Of a stretch of 64,000 nucleotides of DNA, positions 35,638 to 44,797 are shown one piece after another (the stretch's first letter is position 1; every line of letters starts with the position of its first letter). Source of the stretch: an uncultured Porphyromonas sp. Its GTDB lineage: Bacteria > Bacteroidota > Bacteroidia > Bacteroidales > Porphyromonadaceae. The stretch covers positions 62,001 through 126,000 of the forward strand of contig CAKRMU010000006.1 of assembly GCA_934364985.1 (NCBI GenBank), written 5' to 3'. The position numbers and the translations under genes are program-made. Below the pieces are notes generated by a model. The model did no database searches, was not told the DNA's origin, and worked only from the letters and a program-made list of their open reading frames with translations.

Positions 35638-37110
35638 ATGACTGAAAACAAAGGTTCAATAATATATCAAAAGCTACAAGAGTTAGTAGATCCCTTCCTA
35701 TTAGATATAATAGCCGATGCTGGTGACACCATAGGTCAAGAGGTGCGACTTGTGGGAGGTGCTGTCAGAGATTTAATACTTAATGGAGTCGTAAATCAAG
35801 ATCTTGATTTTGTTACTTTGGGGAGTGGGATTCTTGTTGCTGAAGAAGTTTCACGCAAATTAGGACGTGGCGGAAAGTTGACAGTTTTCAAAGCTTTTGG
35901 GACGGCTCAGGTGCATTGGAAAGGATTAGATCTTGAATTCGTTGGAGCAAGAAAGGAAAGCTATCGAAGTGATAGCAGGAAGCCAATCGTTGAGGAAGCT
36001 TCTTTTGAGGAAGATGAAGCCCGCCGTGATTTTACGATTAATGCCTTATCTATTGCTCTTAATGGAGAACACCGTGGTACATTATATGATCCATACAATG
36101 GCATTGCAGATATTCATAATAGAATCATCCGTACACCATTAGAGCCCGACCATACTTTCTCTGATGATCCTCTAAGAATGATGAGAGCAGTCCGCTTTGC
36201 CTCTCAATTATCCTTTAGACTTTCGGATGATACAGCTACATCTATTCAAAACAATGCCCACAGATTAGCTCCACCTGTTGTTTCCATAGAGCGGGTCACC
36301 AGTGAATTTCTCAAGATAATGGCTTCTCCAAAACCGTCTATTGGGCTCATCTTGATGCATAACTTGGGGTTAATGCAAATGTATCTTCCAGAGGTTTCAG
36401 CCTTAGAGGGGGCTGAGACACGTGAGGGTATTGGTCACAAGAATAACTTTGTTCACACTATGATTGTTGTGGATAATGTGTCAAACAATAGGGATAACAT
36501 TTATCTGCGGTTGGCAGCTTTATTCCACGATATAGGAAAACCTATTACGAAAAGATTTGAGTCGGGAGCAGGGTGGAGTTTCTATAATCACGATTACGTT
36601 GGGCAGAAAATGCTCAATAAGACATTCCAACGATGTAAGTTGCCATTAGGTGAGCGGAAGGAGTATGTTAAGAAACTTGTTCGATTGCATATGCGACCCG
36701 CTCAATTAGCAGATGAGGGCGTCACCGACTCTGCTATTCGAAGGTTGCTCTTTGAAGCCGGCGATGACATAGATGATTTGATGACACTTTGCGAGTGTGA
36801 TCTTACAAGTAAAAACCCAGATAAGGTGCGGAAATATCTCGCAAACTTTGCAGTAGTTCGAGAGAAACTTAAGGAAATAGAGGAAAAAGATAGAATACGC
36901 AACTTTCAGCCTCCAGTCTCAGGAGACGATATCATGGAAGTTTTTAATCTTACTCCGCGACGCGAGCTTGGACTGATTAAAGAGCAGATAAAGGAAGCGA
37001 TCTTAGATGGGATTATCCCGAATGATCGTAAGGCTGCACTTAAGTATATGTACCATATTGTGGAGGAGCAGTATCCAGATTTTGTAGTGGTTAAACGTAT
37101 AGAGGAATAA
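35638..37110 (+). CDS. cca: CCA tRNA nucleotidyltransferase / poly(A) polymerase family, with HD domain
   Basis: 490 residues. The N-terminal class II nucleotidyltransferase head shows VRLVGGAVRDLIL (about 37-49), the catalytic pair DLDFVT (about 58-63), the RRDFTINAL motif and the DDPLRMMRAVRFASQL segment. A C-terminal HD domain carries ALFHDIGKPIT (about 297). The enzyme should add or repair the CCA end of tRNAs. In Bacteroidota, which lack a separate E. coli-type PcnB, this gene is normally the CCA enzyme. Some relatives are specialised for CC or A addition, which cannot be told by eye. Confidence 0.92.
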   Translation: MTENKGSIIYQKLQELVDPFLLDIIADAGDTIGQEVRLVGGAVRDLILNGVVNQDLDFVTLGSGILVAEEVSRKLGRGGKLTVFKAFGTAQVHWKGLDLEFVGARKESYRSDSRKPIVEEASFEEDEARRDFTINALSIALNGEHRGTLYDPYNGIADIHNRIIRTPLEPDHTFSDDPLRMMRAVRFASQLSFRLSDDTATSIQNNAHRLAPPVVSIERVTSEFLKIMASPKPSIGLILMHNLGLMQMYLPEVSALEGAETREGIGHKNNFVHTMIVVDNVSNNRDNIYLRLAALFHDIGKPITKRFESGAGWSFYNHDYVGQKMLNKTFQRCKLPLGERKEYVKKLVRLHMRPAQLADEGVTDSAIRRLLFEAGDDIDDLMTLCECDLTSKNPDKVRKYLANFAVVREKLKEIEEKDRIRNFQPPVSGDDIMEVFNLTPRRELGLIKEQIKEAILDGIIPNDRKAALKYMYHIVEEQYPDFVVVKRIEE

Positions 37111-37117
37111 AAGTATT

Positions 37118-39604
37118 ATGGATAATAACGACAAGTGGTACCAAAATAGGTGGGTGCAAATATTGGGTGTAGTGTTGATTTTTCTCTTGATAGCCCTTGC
37201 CTACTTTTATCCTGCTGCTTTTGAAGATCGTGTTCTTTATCAGGCTGATGGTGCAGCAGCTTCTGGTACAGGTAGAGATGTGGTTGAGTATCAAGAGCAA
37301 ACGGGTGAGAGGTCGTTCTGGACTGGAAGCCTTTTCGGTGGTATGCCTACCTACCAGATATCCCCGTCTTATCCATCAGCAGAGGGTATTAAAACGGTAC
37401 AAAATATCTATCGGTTGAGATTCCCTTTCCTTAATCTACTGCCAGGGGATGCATACCTTATCTTTATGCTACTCATGGGTTTTTATATATTCCTTATGAG
37501 TTGGGGCGTAGGTAGATGGCTCAGTGTCGGTGGTGCAATTATGTGGGCATTTTCGAGCTACTTTCTTATTCTTATTGATGCTGGTCACCTCTGGAAACTA
37601 TTAGCGTTATGTTATATACCACCTACGATTGCGGGTTTAGTTTTGGCTTTTAAACGTCGACGTTATCTTCTTGGCTTTTTCGTAACAGCTCTTTTTTCGG
37701 CACTTCAGATCTACTCCAATCATATTCAGATGAGCTATTATTTTGCTTTTCTAATGGTTGCTATGATAGTAGCGTGGGCAATTAATGCAGGTAAAAATAA
37801 AGACTGGTCGCATTTCTGCAAAGCATTAGGTGTCGTTGTTGCCGGAGGATTAATCGGCATTGCTATAAATGGCACAAGTCTCTATCACACCTACGAATAT
37901 AGTAAGGAGACGATGCGTGGTGGACGTGAAATAACGGTTTTGGATGAGGATAATGTATCACAAGTTAATGCTAAAGGGCTTGATCATGAGTATATCATGC
38001 AATGGAGCTATGGTATTGACGAAATGCTTACTTTTTTAGTACCTGATGCTAAGGGAGGAGCTACTGGTTACATAGGGAGTGATGAAGTCCGTAATAGTGA
38101 AATCAAAAATCCTCAGTTGCAGCAGATAGTAGCACAGCAAAATAGGTATTGGGGCGACCAACCATTTACGGCTGGTCCTGTTTATGTCGGAGCTTTCGTG
38201 CTACTTTTAGCTATATTTGGGGCTATAGTTACTAAGGGTCCAATGAAGTGGTGCCTTTTGATAGTTACGGTATTAACTATCATGCTTTCGTGGGGGCATA
38301 ATATGATGTGGTTATCTGAATTATTTATTGATTATTTTCCACTTTACTCTAAATTTAGGACACCTTCTTCAATATTAGTTGTAGCAGAATTTACCATTCC
38401 TCTTTTCGCAATAATGGGTTTAATGACCATTCTTAAAGACCCATTATATTTGAAGCGGAATAAAGTCGCTTTATACGTAGCTACGGCTCTTACTTTAGGT
38501 GTAGTGCTATTACTCTATTTTGTGCCTTCGCTATATAGCGGTTTTATTAGCAAACCAGAGCGGGAAGCCTTTGCATCTATGATGGCTCAAAATCCAGAAG
38601 TCGGTCTTGTCAGAAATGCCCTTGAGTCAGTTCGAATCTCTATCTTCAAGGCTGATGCTCTTCGTTCTGCATTTATACTAGTAGGGGGATTGCTCATGCT
38701 ATACTTGTACTACAAACATAAGATAGGTCAGAAAGTGCTTGCCCCATTGTGTGTTATTCTTTGCTTCGTTGATTTATGGAGCGTTGACAAGCGTTACCTT
38801 AATGATGATAAGTATATACCAAAAAGTCAAGTTGATGCTAAGATAGCATATACTACTCCTGCTGATGAATTGATTTTACGAGATACTGCTCAGTTTAGGG
38901 TAATGAACCTAATGGTCAATACTTTTAACGATGCCACGACCTCCTATAACCATCGCTCGATTGGAGGGTATCACGCAGCTAAATTGCAACGTTATCAGGA
39001 TGTTATTGAGGGGTATCTTGCACATCGAAATCCTAATTTATTACGTGCACTCAATACAAAATACTATATAGTGCCAGATAGCTTGGGCATGCCTCATGCC
39101 GTTACAGACGCTGAGGCTTATGGAAGTGCTTGGTTCGTCTCTGATGTGATCAGAGTAGGTGATGCTAATGAGGAGTTTCAAAAGATTGGAGAAGTAGCAC
39201 TTAATAAAACCGCTGTTGTCGCACCTCCTTTCTCTGAGCGAATACCTAATCAAATTGAGACAGATACGTTATCAAGTGTAAGTCTGATTTCTTACGCTCC
39301 TAATCATATCAAGTATATCTCTGATAATACCCACTCAGGGGTTGCCGTATTTAGTGAAGTCTATTATCCTCATGGTTGGTACGCGTCTATTGATGGTGAG
39401 CCTGTTGATATCTTACGAATTGATTACATTTTGCGAGGACTAGTAATACCCCAGGGCAAGCATACGATTGAGTTTGTCTTTGACCCAAAGAGTTTGCATA
39501 CTACGGAGACTATCGCAATAGTTGCTAATGTGTTATTGCTCCTTGCTGGTTTCTCATTATTGGTGTTGAATTTTTTGAAGAGAAAGGGAAAAGTATCCTT
39601 ATGA
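37118..39604 (+). CDS. YfhO-family polytopic membrane protein
   Basis: 828 residues with about 12 TM helices. The first is at 12-31; a cluster spans about 100-245, another 345-530, and a last helix lies at about 797-818 before a basic tail. Large extracytoplasmic segments follow the pattern of the YfhO family, relatives of GT-C glycosyltransferases (B. subtilis YfhO glycosylates lipoteichoic acid). The conserved acidic loop after TM1 (AFEDRVLYQADG) and the C-terminal SEVYYPHGWYASIDG domain are family features. Substrate unknown; envelope glycosylation is the likely field. It overlaps birA by 4 bp. Confidence 0.88.
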   Translation: MDNNDKWYQNRWVQILGVVLIFLLIALAYFYPAAFEDRVLYQADGAAASGTGRDVVEYQEQTGERSFWTGSLFGGMPTYQISPSYPSAEGIKTVQNIYRLRFPFLNLLPGDAYLIFMLLMGFYIFLMSWGVGRWLSVGGAIMWAFSSYFLILIDAGHLWKLLALCYIPPTIAGLVLAFKRRRYLLGFFVTALFSALQIYSNHIQMSYYFAFLMVAMIVAWAINAGKNKDWSHFCKALGVVVAGGLIGIAINGTSLYHTYEYSKETMRGGREITVLDEDNVSQVNAKGLDHEYIMQWSYGIDEMLTFLVPDAKGGATGYIGSDEVRNSEIKNPQLQQIVAQQNRYWGDQPFTAGPVYVGAFVLLLAIFGAIVTKGPMKWCLLIVTVLTIMLSWGHNMMWLSELFIDYFPLYSKFRTPSSILVVAEFTIPLFAIMGLMTILKDPLYLKRNKVALYVATALTLGVVLLLYFVPSLYSGFISKPEREAFASMMAQNPEVGLVRNALESVRISIFKADALRSAFILVGGLLMLYLYYKHKIGQKVLAPLCVILCFVDLWSVDKRYLNDDKYIPKSQVDAKIAYTTPADELILRDTAQFRVMNLMVNTFNDATTSYNHRSIGGYHAAKLQRYQDVIEGYLAHRNPNLLRALNTKYYIVPDSLGMPHAVTDAEAYGSAWFVSDVIRVGDANEEFQKIGEVALNKTAVVAPPFSERIPNQIETDTLSSVSLISYAPNHIKYISDNTHSGVAVFSEVYYPHGWYASIDGEPVDILRIDYILRGLVIPQGKHTIEFVFDPKSLHTTETIAIVANVLLLLAGFSLLVLNFLKRKGKVSL

Positions 39605-40344
39605 ATCTTATTCAACTCCATGAAGTAGCATCGACAAATAGCTACTTAAGGGAACTACTTAGCTCCCAACCAGAGCTTCCTGAGTACACTTTGATAGACA
39701 CTTTTGCTCAGACAAATGGTAGAGGTCAGCGGGGAAATTCTTGGGAAAGTGATGCCGGACATAATGTTTCTTGTTCGCTCCTCATACGTCCCCGAGAAAT
39801 AGACTATCCTTTTGATCTTAATATCATTATCTCATTAGCGATTAGAGATGTCCTAACATCTTATTTACCTGCTCACAAAATCTTTGTTAAGTGGCCAAAT
39901 GACTTGCTTATCAACGATAGAAAAGTGGCAGGCATTCTTATTGAAAACGAGTGGTTGGGAACAGAGTGGAGCTACTCTATTATTGGTATAGGGCTTAATG
40001 TTTGCCAAACTCATTTTGGAGACTATAGACCTCAAGCTACTTCGTTGAAATTAGAGGGTGCCATTCTGCCACTTGCTTACGCAAAGTGGCACAATCCTTT
40101 GTTAACAGCTATCACCGAGAGACTCCAACAAAGACGACGAGAGTTGATAGAAAATCCAGAAATACTTAGGCGAGAATACCATAACCGTCTCTTTGGGATT
40201 CATGAGCGGCATCTTTTTTCACTTCCAAATGGAGAAAACTTTGAGGGTACAATAGAGCGTGTGCTCCAGAATGGTATGCTTCAGGTTCAAACGCCAAAGG
40301 GAGTGGGGTTATTTGCGTTCAAAGAAATCCGAATGATCATTTGA
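39601..40344 (+). CDS. birA: Biotin--[acetyl-CoA-carboxylase] ligase
   Basis: 247 residues, the short form with catalytic and C-terminal SH3-like domains only; the N-terminal DNA-binding domain of E. coli BirA is absent, so it should not act as a repressor. Motifs: QTNGRGQRGNSWES (biotinyl-adenylate loop, where E. coli has GRGRRGR), FVKWPNDLLINDRKVAGILIE is the catalytic core (about 97-117), and GIGLNV. The ATG overlaps the YfhO stop. It ends the 12-gene run; only a weak hairpin follows. Confidence 0.93.
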   Translation: MNLIQLHEVASTNSYLRELLSSQPELPEYTLIDTFAQTNGRGQRGNSWESDAGHNVSCSLLIRPREIDYPFDLNIIISLAIRDVLTSYLPAHKIFVKWPNDLLINDRKVAGILIENEWLGTEWSYSIIGIGLNVCQTHFGDYRPQATSLKLEGAILPLAYAKWHNPLLTAITERLQQRRRELIENPEILRREYHNRLFGIHERHLFSLPNGENFEGTIERVLQNGMLQVQTPKGVGLFAFKEIRMII

Positions 40345-40599
40345 TATCTCGGATATTACCCCACCTATCTCGCCAATATTTGGGGCTGTTTCCCTTTTGA
40401 TATATTGACGACTTATTGATCGTTTTTTGCATGTTACATGTTGCACAATCCTAAGATTTTCACTTTCTTATCCACAAAGCGATATATACATTCCAATTCG
40501 TTTTTGAGTCACTTTGTGATATTTGATTATATATTGCTCTTAGAGTAAAATGGTGGCATAATTAATGGGAAACCCTTAAACAAATGCTTCAAAGCGTGA

Positions 40600-40631
40600 T
40601 TTGGTCGTTTGAAATATTTACCTTACCTTTG
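40600..40631 (+). promoter_or_regulatory. Promoter of the candidate 6S-like RNA
   Basis: TTTG at 40600-40603, exactly 20 nt, then TACCTTTG at 40624-40631: a full consensus match with no coding frame behind it. Confidence 0.85.
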
Positions 40632-40637
40632 TGATAG

Positions 40638-40901
40638 ATGATAGCAAGAGTGCTATTTAGATGAGGGTAAAAAGTGCGTCGAGCAAATGCGAAACTCATC
40701 AATTTATTACAATTCCGAGATCTTTGGCATGATGTAATGACTGGCCTCAACTGCTTAGGCAGTGTGCTTTTGCACCAGTGGATTTCAGAGCATCAGCCAT
40801 CCTCAAATCCTTAATTTCGGAGTTTTTACAATTTCCTCGGCGCACATCTTATAGAGAGTTGGTATAGATTAGCTACAGGCGATTCTATACCAACTCTTTT
40901 T
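40638..40901 (+). ncRNA. Structured small RNA, candidate 6S RNA
   Basis: A stand-alone transcription unit of about 260 nt between a consensus promoter and a strong terminator, with no plausible coding frame. It folds as a long interrupted rod. The closing stem is GTGCGTCGAG (40674-40683) with CTCGGCGCAC (40836-40845). A large asymmetric bubble follows, then TCCGAGAT (40714-40721) with ATTTCGGA (40814-40821) and TGGCATGATG (40725-40734) with CATCAGCCA (40791-40799). Two small apical hairpins (ACTGC/GCAGT and GTGC/GCAC) cap the rod. A 172-nt rod with a central bubble is the 6S RNA plan (RNA polymerase decoy). 6S is the best guess; another Bacteroidales sRNA is possible. Confidence 0.6.
40856..40901 (+). 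terminator. Terminator of the candidate 6S-like RNA
   Basis: A 13-bp stem (GAGTTGGTATAGA 40856-40868 with TCTATACCAACTC 40884-40896) and a T-run at 40897-40901. Confidence 0.92.
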
Positions 40902-40925
40902 GTTATTCTGCTATCCGAAAATGAG

Positions 40926-40933
40926 TATCTTTG
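40926..40933 (+). promoter_or_regulatory. Promoter -7 element at the tcdA start
   Basis: TATCTTTG ends 5 bp before the preferred ATG (40939). A TTTG inside the previous terminator T-run (40899-40902) is 23 nt upstream, slightly long for a -33 box. A start at the usual distance would make the tcdA mRNA nearly leaderless. Confidence 0.5.
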
Positions 40934-40938
40934 TACGT

Positions 40939-41667
40939 ATGAAAATAGTAGATACTTTATGGCAATGTCGTACTGAGTTATTACTTGGGGAGGAAGCCCT
41001 AAAACGGCTACACTCAAGTCATGTGTTGCTCATAGGACTTGGGGGAGTTGGAGGTTACACAGCTGAAATGCTTGCTCGTTCTGGTATTGGTCAGTTGACT
41101 TTGATTGATAACGATGTGGTTAATGCATCCAATATAAATCGACAATTGATAGCCCTACATAGTACTATTGGTATGCCTAAAGCTCGTGTTTGGGAGCAGA
41201 GAATACGAGATATCAATCCGCAAATCACCCTTAGGGTGAAGCAGGAATTTCTTCGTGACGAAGGTACCTATCAGCTTTTGGACGAGGCCCACTATGATTT
41301 TGTCGTTGATGCCATAGATACTCTAAGCCCTAAGGTACATCTAATAAAGGCACTTGTAGAGAGGAACATCCCTTTTGTCAGTGTTATGGGGACAGGAGGG
41401 AAACTTGACCCTACACAGATTAAGATACAACCACTCAAAGATGCAACGAATTGCCACCTTGCTCGTATGATTCGGAAACGCTTGAGACGGCTTGATGTGC
41501 CTCTTACTTTCCCAGTCATTTATTCTCAAGAACTACCGAGAGAGGGAGCTATTCAGCCGACAGAAGGCGAGCAGAATAAAAAATCAGTGGCTGGAACTAT
41601 TGCTCATAATCCTGCTGTCGCAGGTTGTTATGCCTCCTATGTAGCTATTATGAACTTGATAAAGTAG
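40939..41667 (+). CDS. tcdA: tRNA threonylcarbamoyladenosine dehydratase (ThiF/MoeB-like)
   Basis: About 242 residues from the ATG at 40939; the frame opens at 40900, but that start lies in the upstream terminator and adds non-family residues. The E1-like Rossmann fold shows GLGGVGGYTAEMLARSGIG, the LIDNDVVNASNINRQL ATP-binding segment and the VDAIDT motif. TcdA (CsdL/YgdL) cyclises t6A37 in tRNAs to ct6A. The C-terminal region has VAGCYASYVAIMNLI. MoeB or ThiF function is less likely because no ubiquitin-like partner gene is near. It precedes a LolD-like ATPase by 7 bp. Confidence 0.88.
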   Translation: MKIVDTLWQCRTELLLGEEALKRLHSSHVLLIGLGGVGGYTAEMLARSGIGQLTLIDNDVVNASNINRQLIALHSTIGMPKARVWEQRIRDINPQITLRVKQEFLRDEGTYQLLDEAHYDFVVDAIDTLSPKVHLIKALVERNIPFVSVMGTGGKLDPTQIKIQPLKDATNCHLARMIRKRLRRLDVPLTFPVIYSQELPREGAIQPTEGEQNKKSVAGTIAHNPAVAGCYASYVAIMNLIK

Positions 41668-41674
41668 CAGTATT

Positions 41675-42343
41675 ATGCAGGAAAAAATGATTATCAAAGG
41701 AAGAGGTCTCCAAAAGCATTTTGGCACATTAGAGATATTACAAGGCATTGATATTGAGATTATGGGCGGGGAAATCGTTGCCATAGTCGGGGCAAGTGGT
41801 GCTGGAAAGACCACACTTCTGCAGATATTGGGTACGCTTGATAAGCCTGATGAGGGTACGCTTGAAATAGATGGTATAGATATTAAAGGGTTAAAAGGAG
41901 ATAAACTATCCGATTTGCGTAATCAAAAGTTGGGCTTTGTCTTTCAGTCTCATCAGCTTTTACCAGAGTTCACTGCTGAAGAAAATGTGGCTTTGCCTGC
42001 CCTTATTGCAGGCTTAAGTAAAAGTAAAGCTTTGGAGAAAGCTCGTATTGAGCTTACTAAACTTGGATTAAAGGAACGGCTACATCATAAACCCAATCAG
42101 CTTAGTGGCGGAGAAAGACAACGCGTAGCAGTGGCAAGAGCATTGATTAATAACCCACTTGTGATACTCGCGGATGAACCTACTGGGGCACTTGATAGCG
42201 ACAATCGCAAAGCACTGCATCAGATATTCCGCGACCTTAATCGAAAAGAGGGAAGAACGTTTGTCATCGTTTCTCACGACCCTGATATTGAATCAGTTTC
42301 AACAAGGGTACTTCATCTCAAAGATGGAAAGATAGAGCAGTGA
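41675..42343 (+). CDS. LolD-like ABC transporter ATP-binding protein
   Basis: 222 residues, a single ATPase domain of the MacB/LolD/FtsE group. Walker A is GASGAGKTT (about 39-47), the Q-loop segment is GFVFQSHQLLPEF, the signature is LSGGERQRVAVARAL, and Walker B is VILADEPTGALD with a following H-loop (VSHDP). No permease gene is adjacent. In Bacteroidales this ATPase typically serves a LolCE-type lipoprotein exporter encoded elsewhere; an FtsE role for the FtsX at 28242 is less likely. It lies between tcdA and an HhH gene with 1-7 bp gaps. Confidence 0.85.
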   Translation: MQEKMIIKGRGLQKHFGTLEILQGIDIEIMGGEIVAIVGASGAGKTTLLQILGTLDKPDEGTLEIDGIDIKGLKGDKLSDLRNQKLGFVFQSHQLLPEFTAEENVALPALIAGLSKSKALEKARIELTKLGLKERLHHKPNQLSGGERQRVAVARALINNPLVILADEPTGALDSDNRKALHQIFRDLNRKEGRTFVIVSHDPDIESVSTRVLHLKDGKIEQ

Positions 42344-42344
42344 T

Positions 42345-43019
42345 ATGGAAAATATGCTAAGGGAGGACCGAAAAGTCCTTATTATTCTTTTAATCCTATC
42401 GTTAGGGCTTATCGTTTATTTGGAGTTCAATAACCGAGCACACTCTAAAGAGCTTAAGGATGATTCGTCAACGACAGTTATTCGAGATACTATATATTTG
42501 CGTTCGGAAAATGGCATTGAGACTGATTCACTTCCACCAATAGATACTTTGCCGATCGTCACTAACCGCTACCCAGGACCACCTCAACGAACCAGCTACC
42601 CTAAGAAATTGCAAAAAGGGAGTACGATAGACCTCAATTCGGCTGATACTCTTATGCTGATGCGAGTGCCTGGTATTGGAGAGTCCTTTGCCCGAAGAAT
42701 TGCTCGTTATAGAGAGTTATTAGGTGGCTATTATGTGGTAGAACAATTGCAGGAAGTTTACGGAATGGATCGTGAAAGATACGATATGATAGCACCTTAT
42801 TTCCAAATTAGTACCCCTGTGGAGCCTCTCGTAATTAGCAGAGATAGCATCCCACGGCATCCATATTTACAGTGGAGACATGTGCGGGTGCTACAAGAAC
42901 TCCTTAGGAGTGGCAAAGATATCACTTGGCAACAATTGATGGCAAGCAATGAATTTTCCCGAGATGATTCCCTTCGCCTTGCACCATATCTCGTCTTCTC
43001 AGAGATAAGTCAAAATTGA
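42345..43019 (+). CDS. Membrane-anchored helix-hairpin-helix (ComEA-like) protein
   Basis: 224 residues. One N-terminal TM helix (about 9-27), a Ser/Thr/Pro-rich linker, then a helix-hairpin-helix pair (about 94-155). The pair includes IDLNSADTLMLMRVPGIG and SFARRIARYRELLGGYY, the ComEA-type duplicated HhH that binds DNA without sequence preference. The C-terminal 60 residues (SRDSIPRHPYLQWRHVRVLQ) look like a third HhH-like unit. ComEA proteins take part in DNA uptake, but no other competence gene is visible here, so the role is open. Confidence 0.85.
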   Translation: MENMLREDRKVLIILLILSLGLIVYLEFNNRAHSKELKDDSSTTVIRDTIYLRSENGIETDSLPPIDTLPIVTNRYPGPPQRTSYPKKLQKGSTIDLNSADTLMLMRVPGIGESFARRIARYRELLGGYYVVEQLQEVYGMDRERYDMIAPYFQISTPVEPLVISRDSIPRHPYLQWRHVRVLQELLRSGKDITWQQLMASNEFSRDDSLRLAPYLVFSEISQN

Positions 43020-43108
43020 CATTATGCCTTATTTGTCGCTATAATTAAAACATTGTTTATCAAAGCTTCATACTAATAAAAAAACGCATTCCTACTATTA
43101 GTCTAAAG

Positions 43109-43177
43109 TGAAATCGGGTATTCGTTGAGACAAATACCCGGTATTCCATAAGGTGGATACCAAGTATCCATATTGGA
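43109..43177. repeat. 23-nt tandem array E, three units
   Basis: Units begin at 43109, 43132 and 43155. The strongest palindromes are AAATACCCGGTATTCC and GGATACCAAGTATCC. It is preceded by CTAAAGTG, matching the left end of the other arrays, and lies in the 380-bp gap before nqrA. The rest of that gap holds only the -7 element at 43353. Confidence 0.82.
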
Positions 43178-43352
43178 GATAGATCAGTTAGTGAGCGACT
43201 ATTATTCCAAAAGAGAATAAATGAATTTTGATAAATAAAAAATGAAGCCACTCGCTATAGCATTCTTCGTTAATGGGATGCATTTTGTTTCGAAGTGTAG
43301 ATTAATTATTGAATTAAATAGATAAAAGGGGCGTAGTTCACTTTAAAAATAG

Positions 43353-43360
43353 TAAGTTTG
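43353..43360 (+). promoter_or_regulatory. Promoter -7 element of the nqr operon
   Basis: TAAGTTTG, a match to TAnnTTTG, 39 bp before nqrA; the -33 position is not consensus. Confidence 0.6.
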
Positions 43361-43399
43361 CGTGGAAATACTATAACATCTAAATTCGTTTAGAAATAT

Positions 43400-44752
43400 A
43401 TGGCTAATGTAATCAAAATTAAGAAAGGGCTTGACATCAACCTTGCAGGTATGGCACCTAAAACCGAGGTTAAGGTTGGTGAAGTTCATTCTTATGGTAT
43501 TGTGCCTGACAATTATCCTGGATTTGTTCCTCGGCTATCTGTACAGGTCGGTGATCACGTTCTTGCGGGTTCGCCACTTTTATACCACAAGGATAACCCA
43601 TCCATTAAGCTCACTTCTCCAGTGAATGGAGAGGTAGTTGATGTTAGGCGAGGTGCGAAACGAAAGATCCTGTACGTTGAGGTTAAGCCAGATGCAGTTA
43701 TTGAGTACAAAGAGTACGATGTAGCAAATATTGAAGCTAAAAGTACAGAAGAGCTTTTGGAACTATTGGGCGAGAGCGGTTTTCTATCTCTATTTCGTAA
43801 TCGTCCTTATGATAGGATTATCAATCCGATCATTAAGCCTCGAGATATCTATGTTTGTGGTTATCATAGTGCTCCTCTTGAGGGAAATGCTTTAGAACTT
43901 ATTTCCTCAGATAAAAAGTATTTACAAAAAGCTGTGGATATGCTTAGTCGTCTGACCATAGGCCGAGTGCATATCAGCATCAAGTCTTGTGACGAGCTAA
44001 GCCTCACTAATTGTGAAATACACCAAGTAGATGGTCCTCACCCTTCTGGTAATGCAAGTGTTGTTATTAACCACACACGACCCATTAATAAGGGAGAGAA
44101 TGTATGGGTAATAAACCTTACTGAGCTGGCTCTCTTAGGTCGTTTCTTAGCTACTGGGAGAGTGGATATGAGGCGGACTATTTGTCTCGCTGGGTCACGT
44201 ATGAAGAGTGCTGGTTATGCACAAGTGATCAGCGGTGCAAATATCAACGACTTATGCACTTCGATGATTGATACCGACCATGGTCACGTACGCCTTATTG
44301 ATGGCAACGTACTGACGGGGACACAGGTTACGGAAATTAACCATCACCTAAGCCCATTTCATACACTCATAACAGCTATGCCTGAGGGTGATGAGACACA
44401 CGAAATGTTTGGTTGGGCATCACTTAGCCCTAAGCGTTTTAGCATCAATAGGGGTTATCCAAGTGCTTTTATTGCAAAACATAAAGTACACGATTTGGAT
44501 GCTCGAGTAAAGGGTGGTGAGAGAGCTATTATTGTGAGCAACGAGTATGATAAGGTGTTCCCTATGGATATTTATCCTGAGCAACTTATTAAGGCTACTA
44601 TAGCTTTTGACATCGACAAAATGGAGGCTTTAGGGATTTACGAAGTAGCTCCCGAGGACTTTGCACTCTGCGAATTTGTTGATACCTCTAAGTTAGAGCT
44701 ACAGTACATTATTCGTAAGGGGTTGGATCAGTTATATAAAGAGCTGAACTAA
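43400..44752 (+). CDS. nqrA: Na+-translocating NADH-quinone reductase subunit A
   Basis: 450 residues, the normal NqrA length. A soluble cytoplasmic subunit associated with the quinone site. The N-terminal IKKGLDINLAGMAP and the biotinyl-lipoyl-like segment KLTSPVNGEVVDVRRG (about 73-88) are NqrA-specific and separate it from RnfC, which would carry 4Fe-4S Cys clusters that are missing here. First gene of a complete nqrABCDEF operon, the Na+ pump that Bacteroidales use as the main NADH dehydrogenase. Confidence 0.97.
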   Translation: MANVIKIKKGLDINLAGMAPKTEVKVGEVHSYGIVPDNYPGFVPRLSVQVGDHVLAGSPLLYHKDNPSIKLTSPVNGEVVDVRRGAKRKILYVEVKPDAVIEYKEYDVANIEAKSTEELLELLGESGFLSLFRNRPYDRIINPIIKPRDIYVCGYHSAPLEGNALELISSDKKYLQKAVDMLSRLTIGRVHISIKSCDELSLTNCEIHQVDGPHPSGNASVVINHTRPINKGENVWVINLTELALLGRFLATGRVDMRRTICLAGSRMKSAGYAQVISGANINDLCTSMIDTDHGHVRLIDGNVLTGTQVTEINHHLSPFHTLITAMPEGDETHEMFGWASLSPKRFSINRGYPSAFIAKHKVHDLDARVKGGERAIIVSNEYDKVFPMDIYPEQLIKATIAFDIDKMEALGIYEVAPEDFALCEFVDTSKLELQYIIRKGLDQLYKELN

Positions 44753-44797
44753 TATATTATTGTTTGGACTATTCACAACTTTAATAGAGATATTACC

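Noticed and set aside
40345-40400. Degenerate 23-nt units after birA
   Set aside because: TATCTCG recurs about 23 nt apart, but the cores do not match the array consensus; too weak to call.
41675-42343. FtsE partner of FtsX
   Set aside because: The ATPase is over 12 kb from ftsX in another transcript and its neighbours are unrelated; a LolD-like role is at least as likely.
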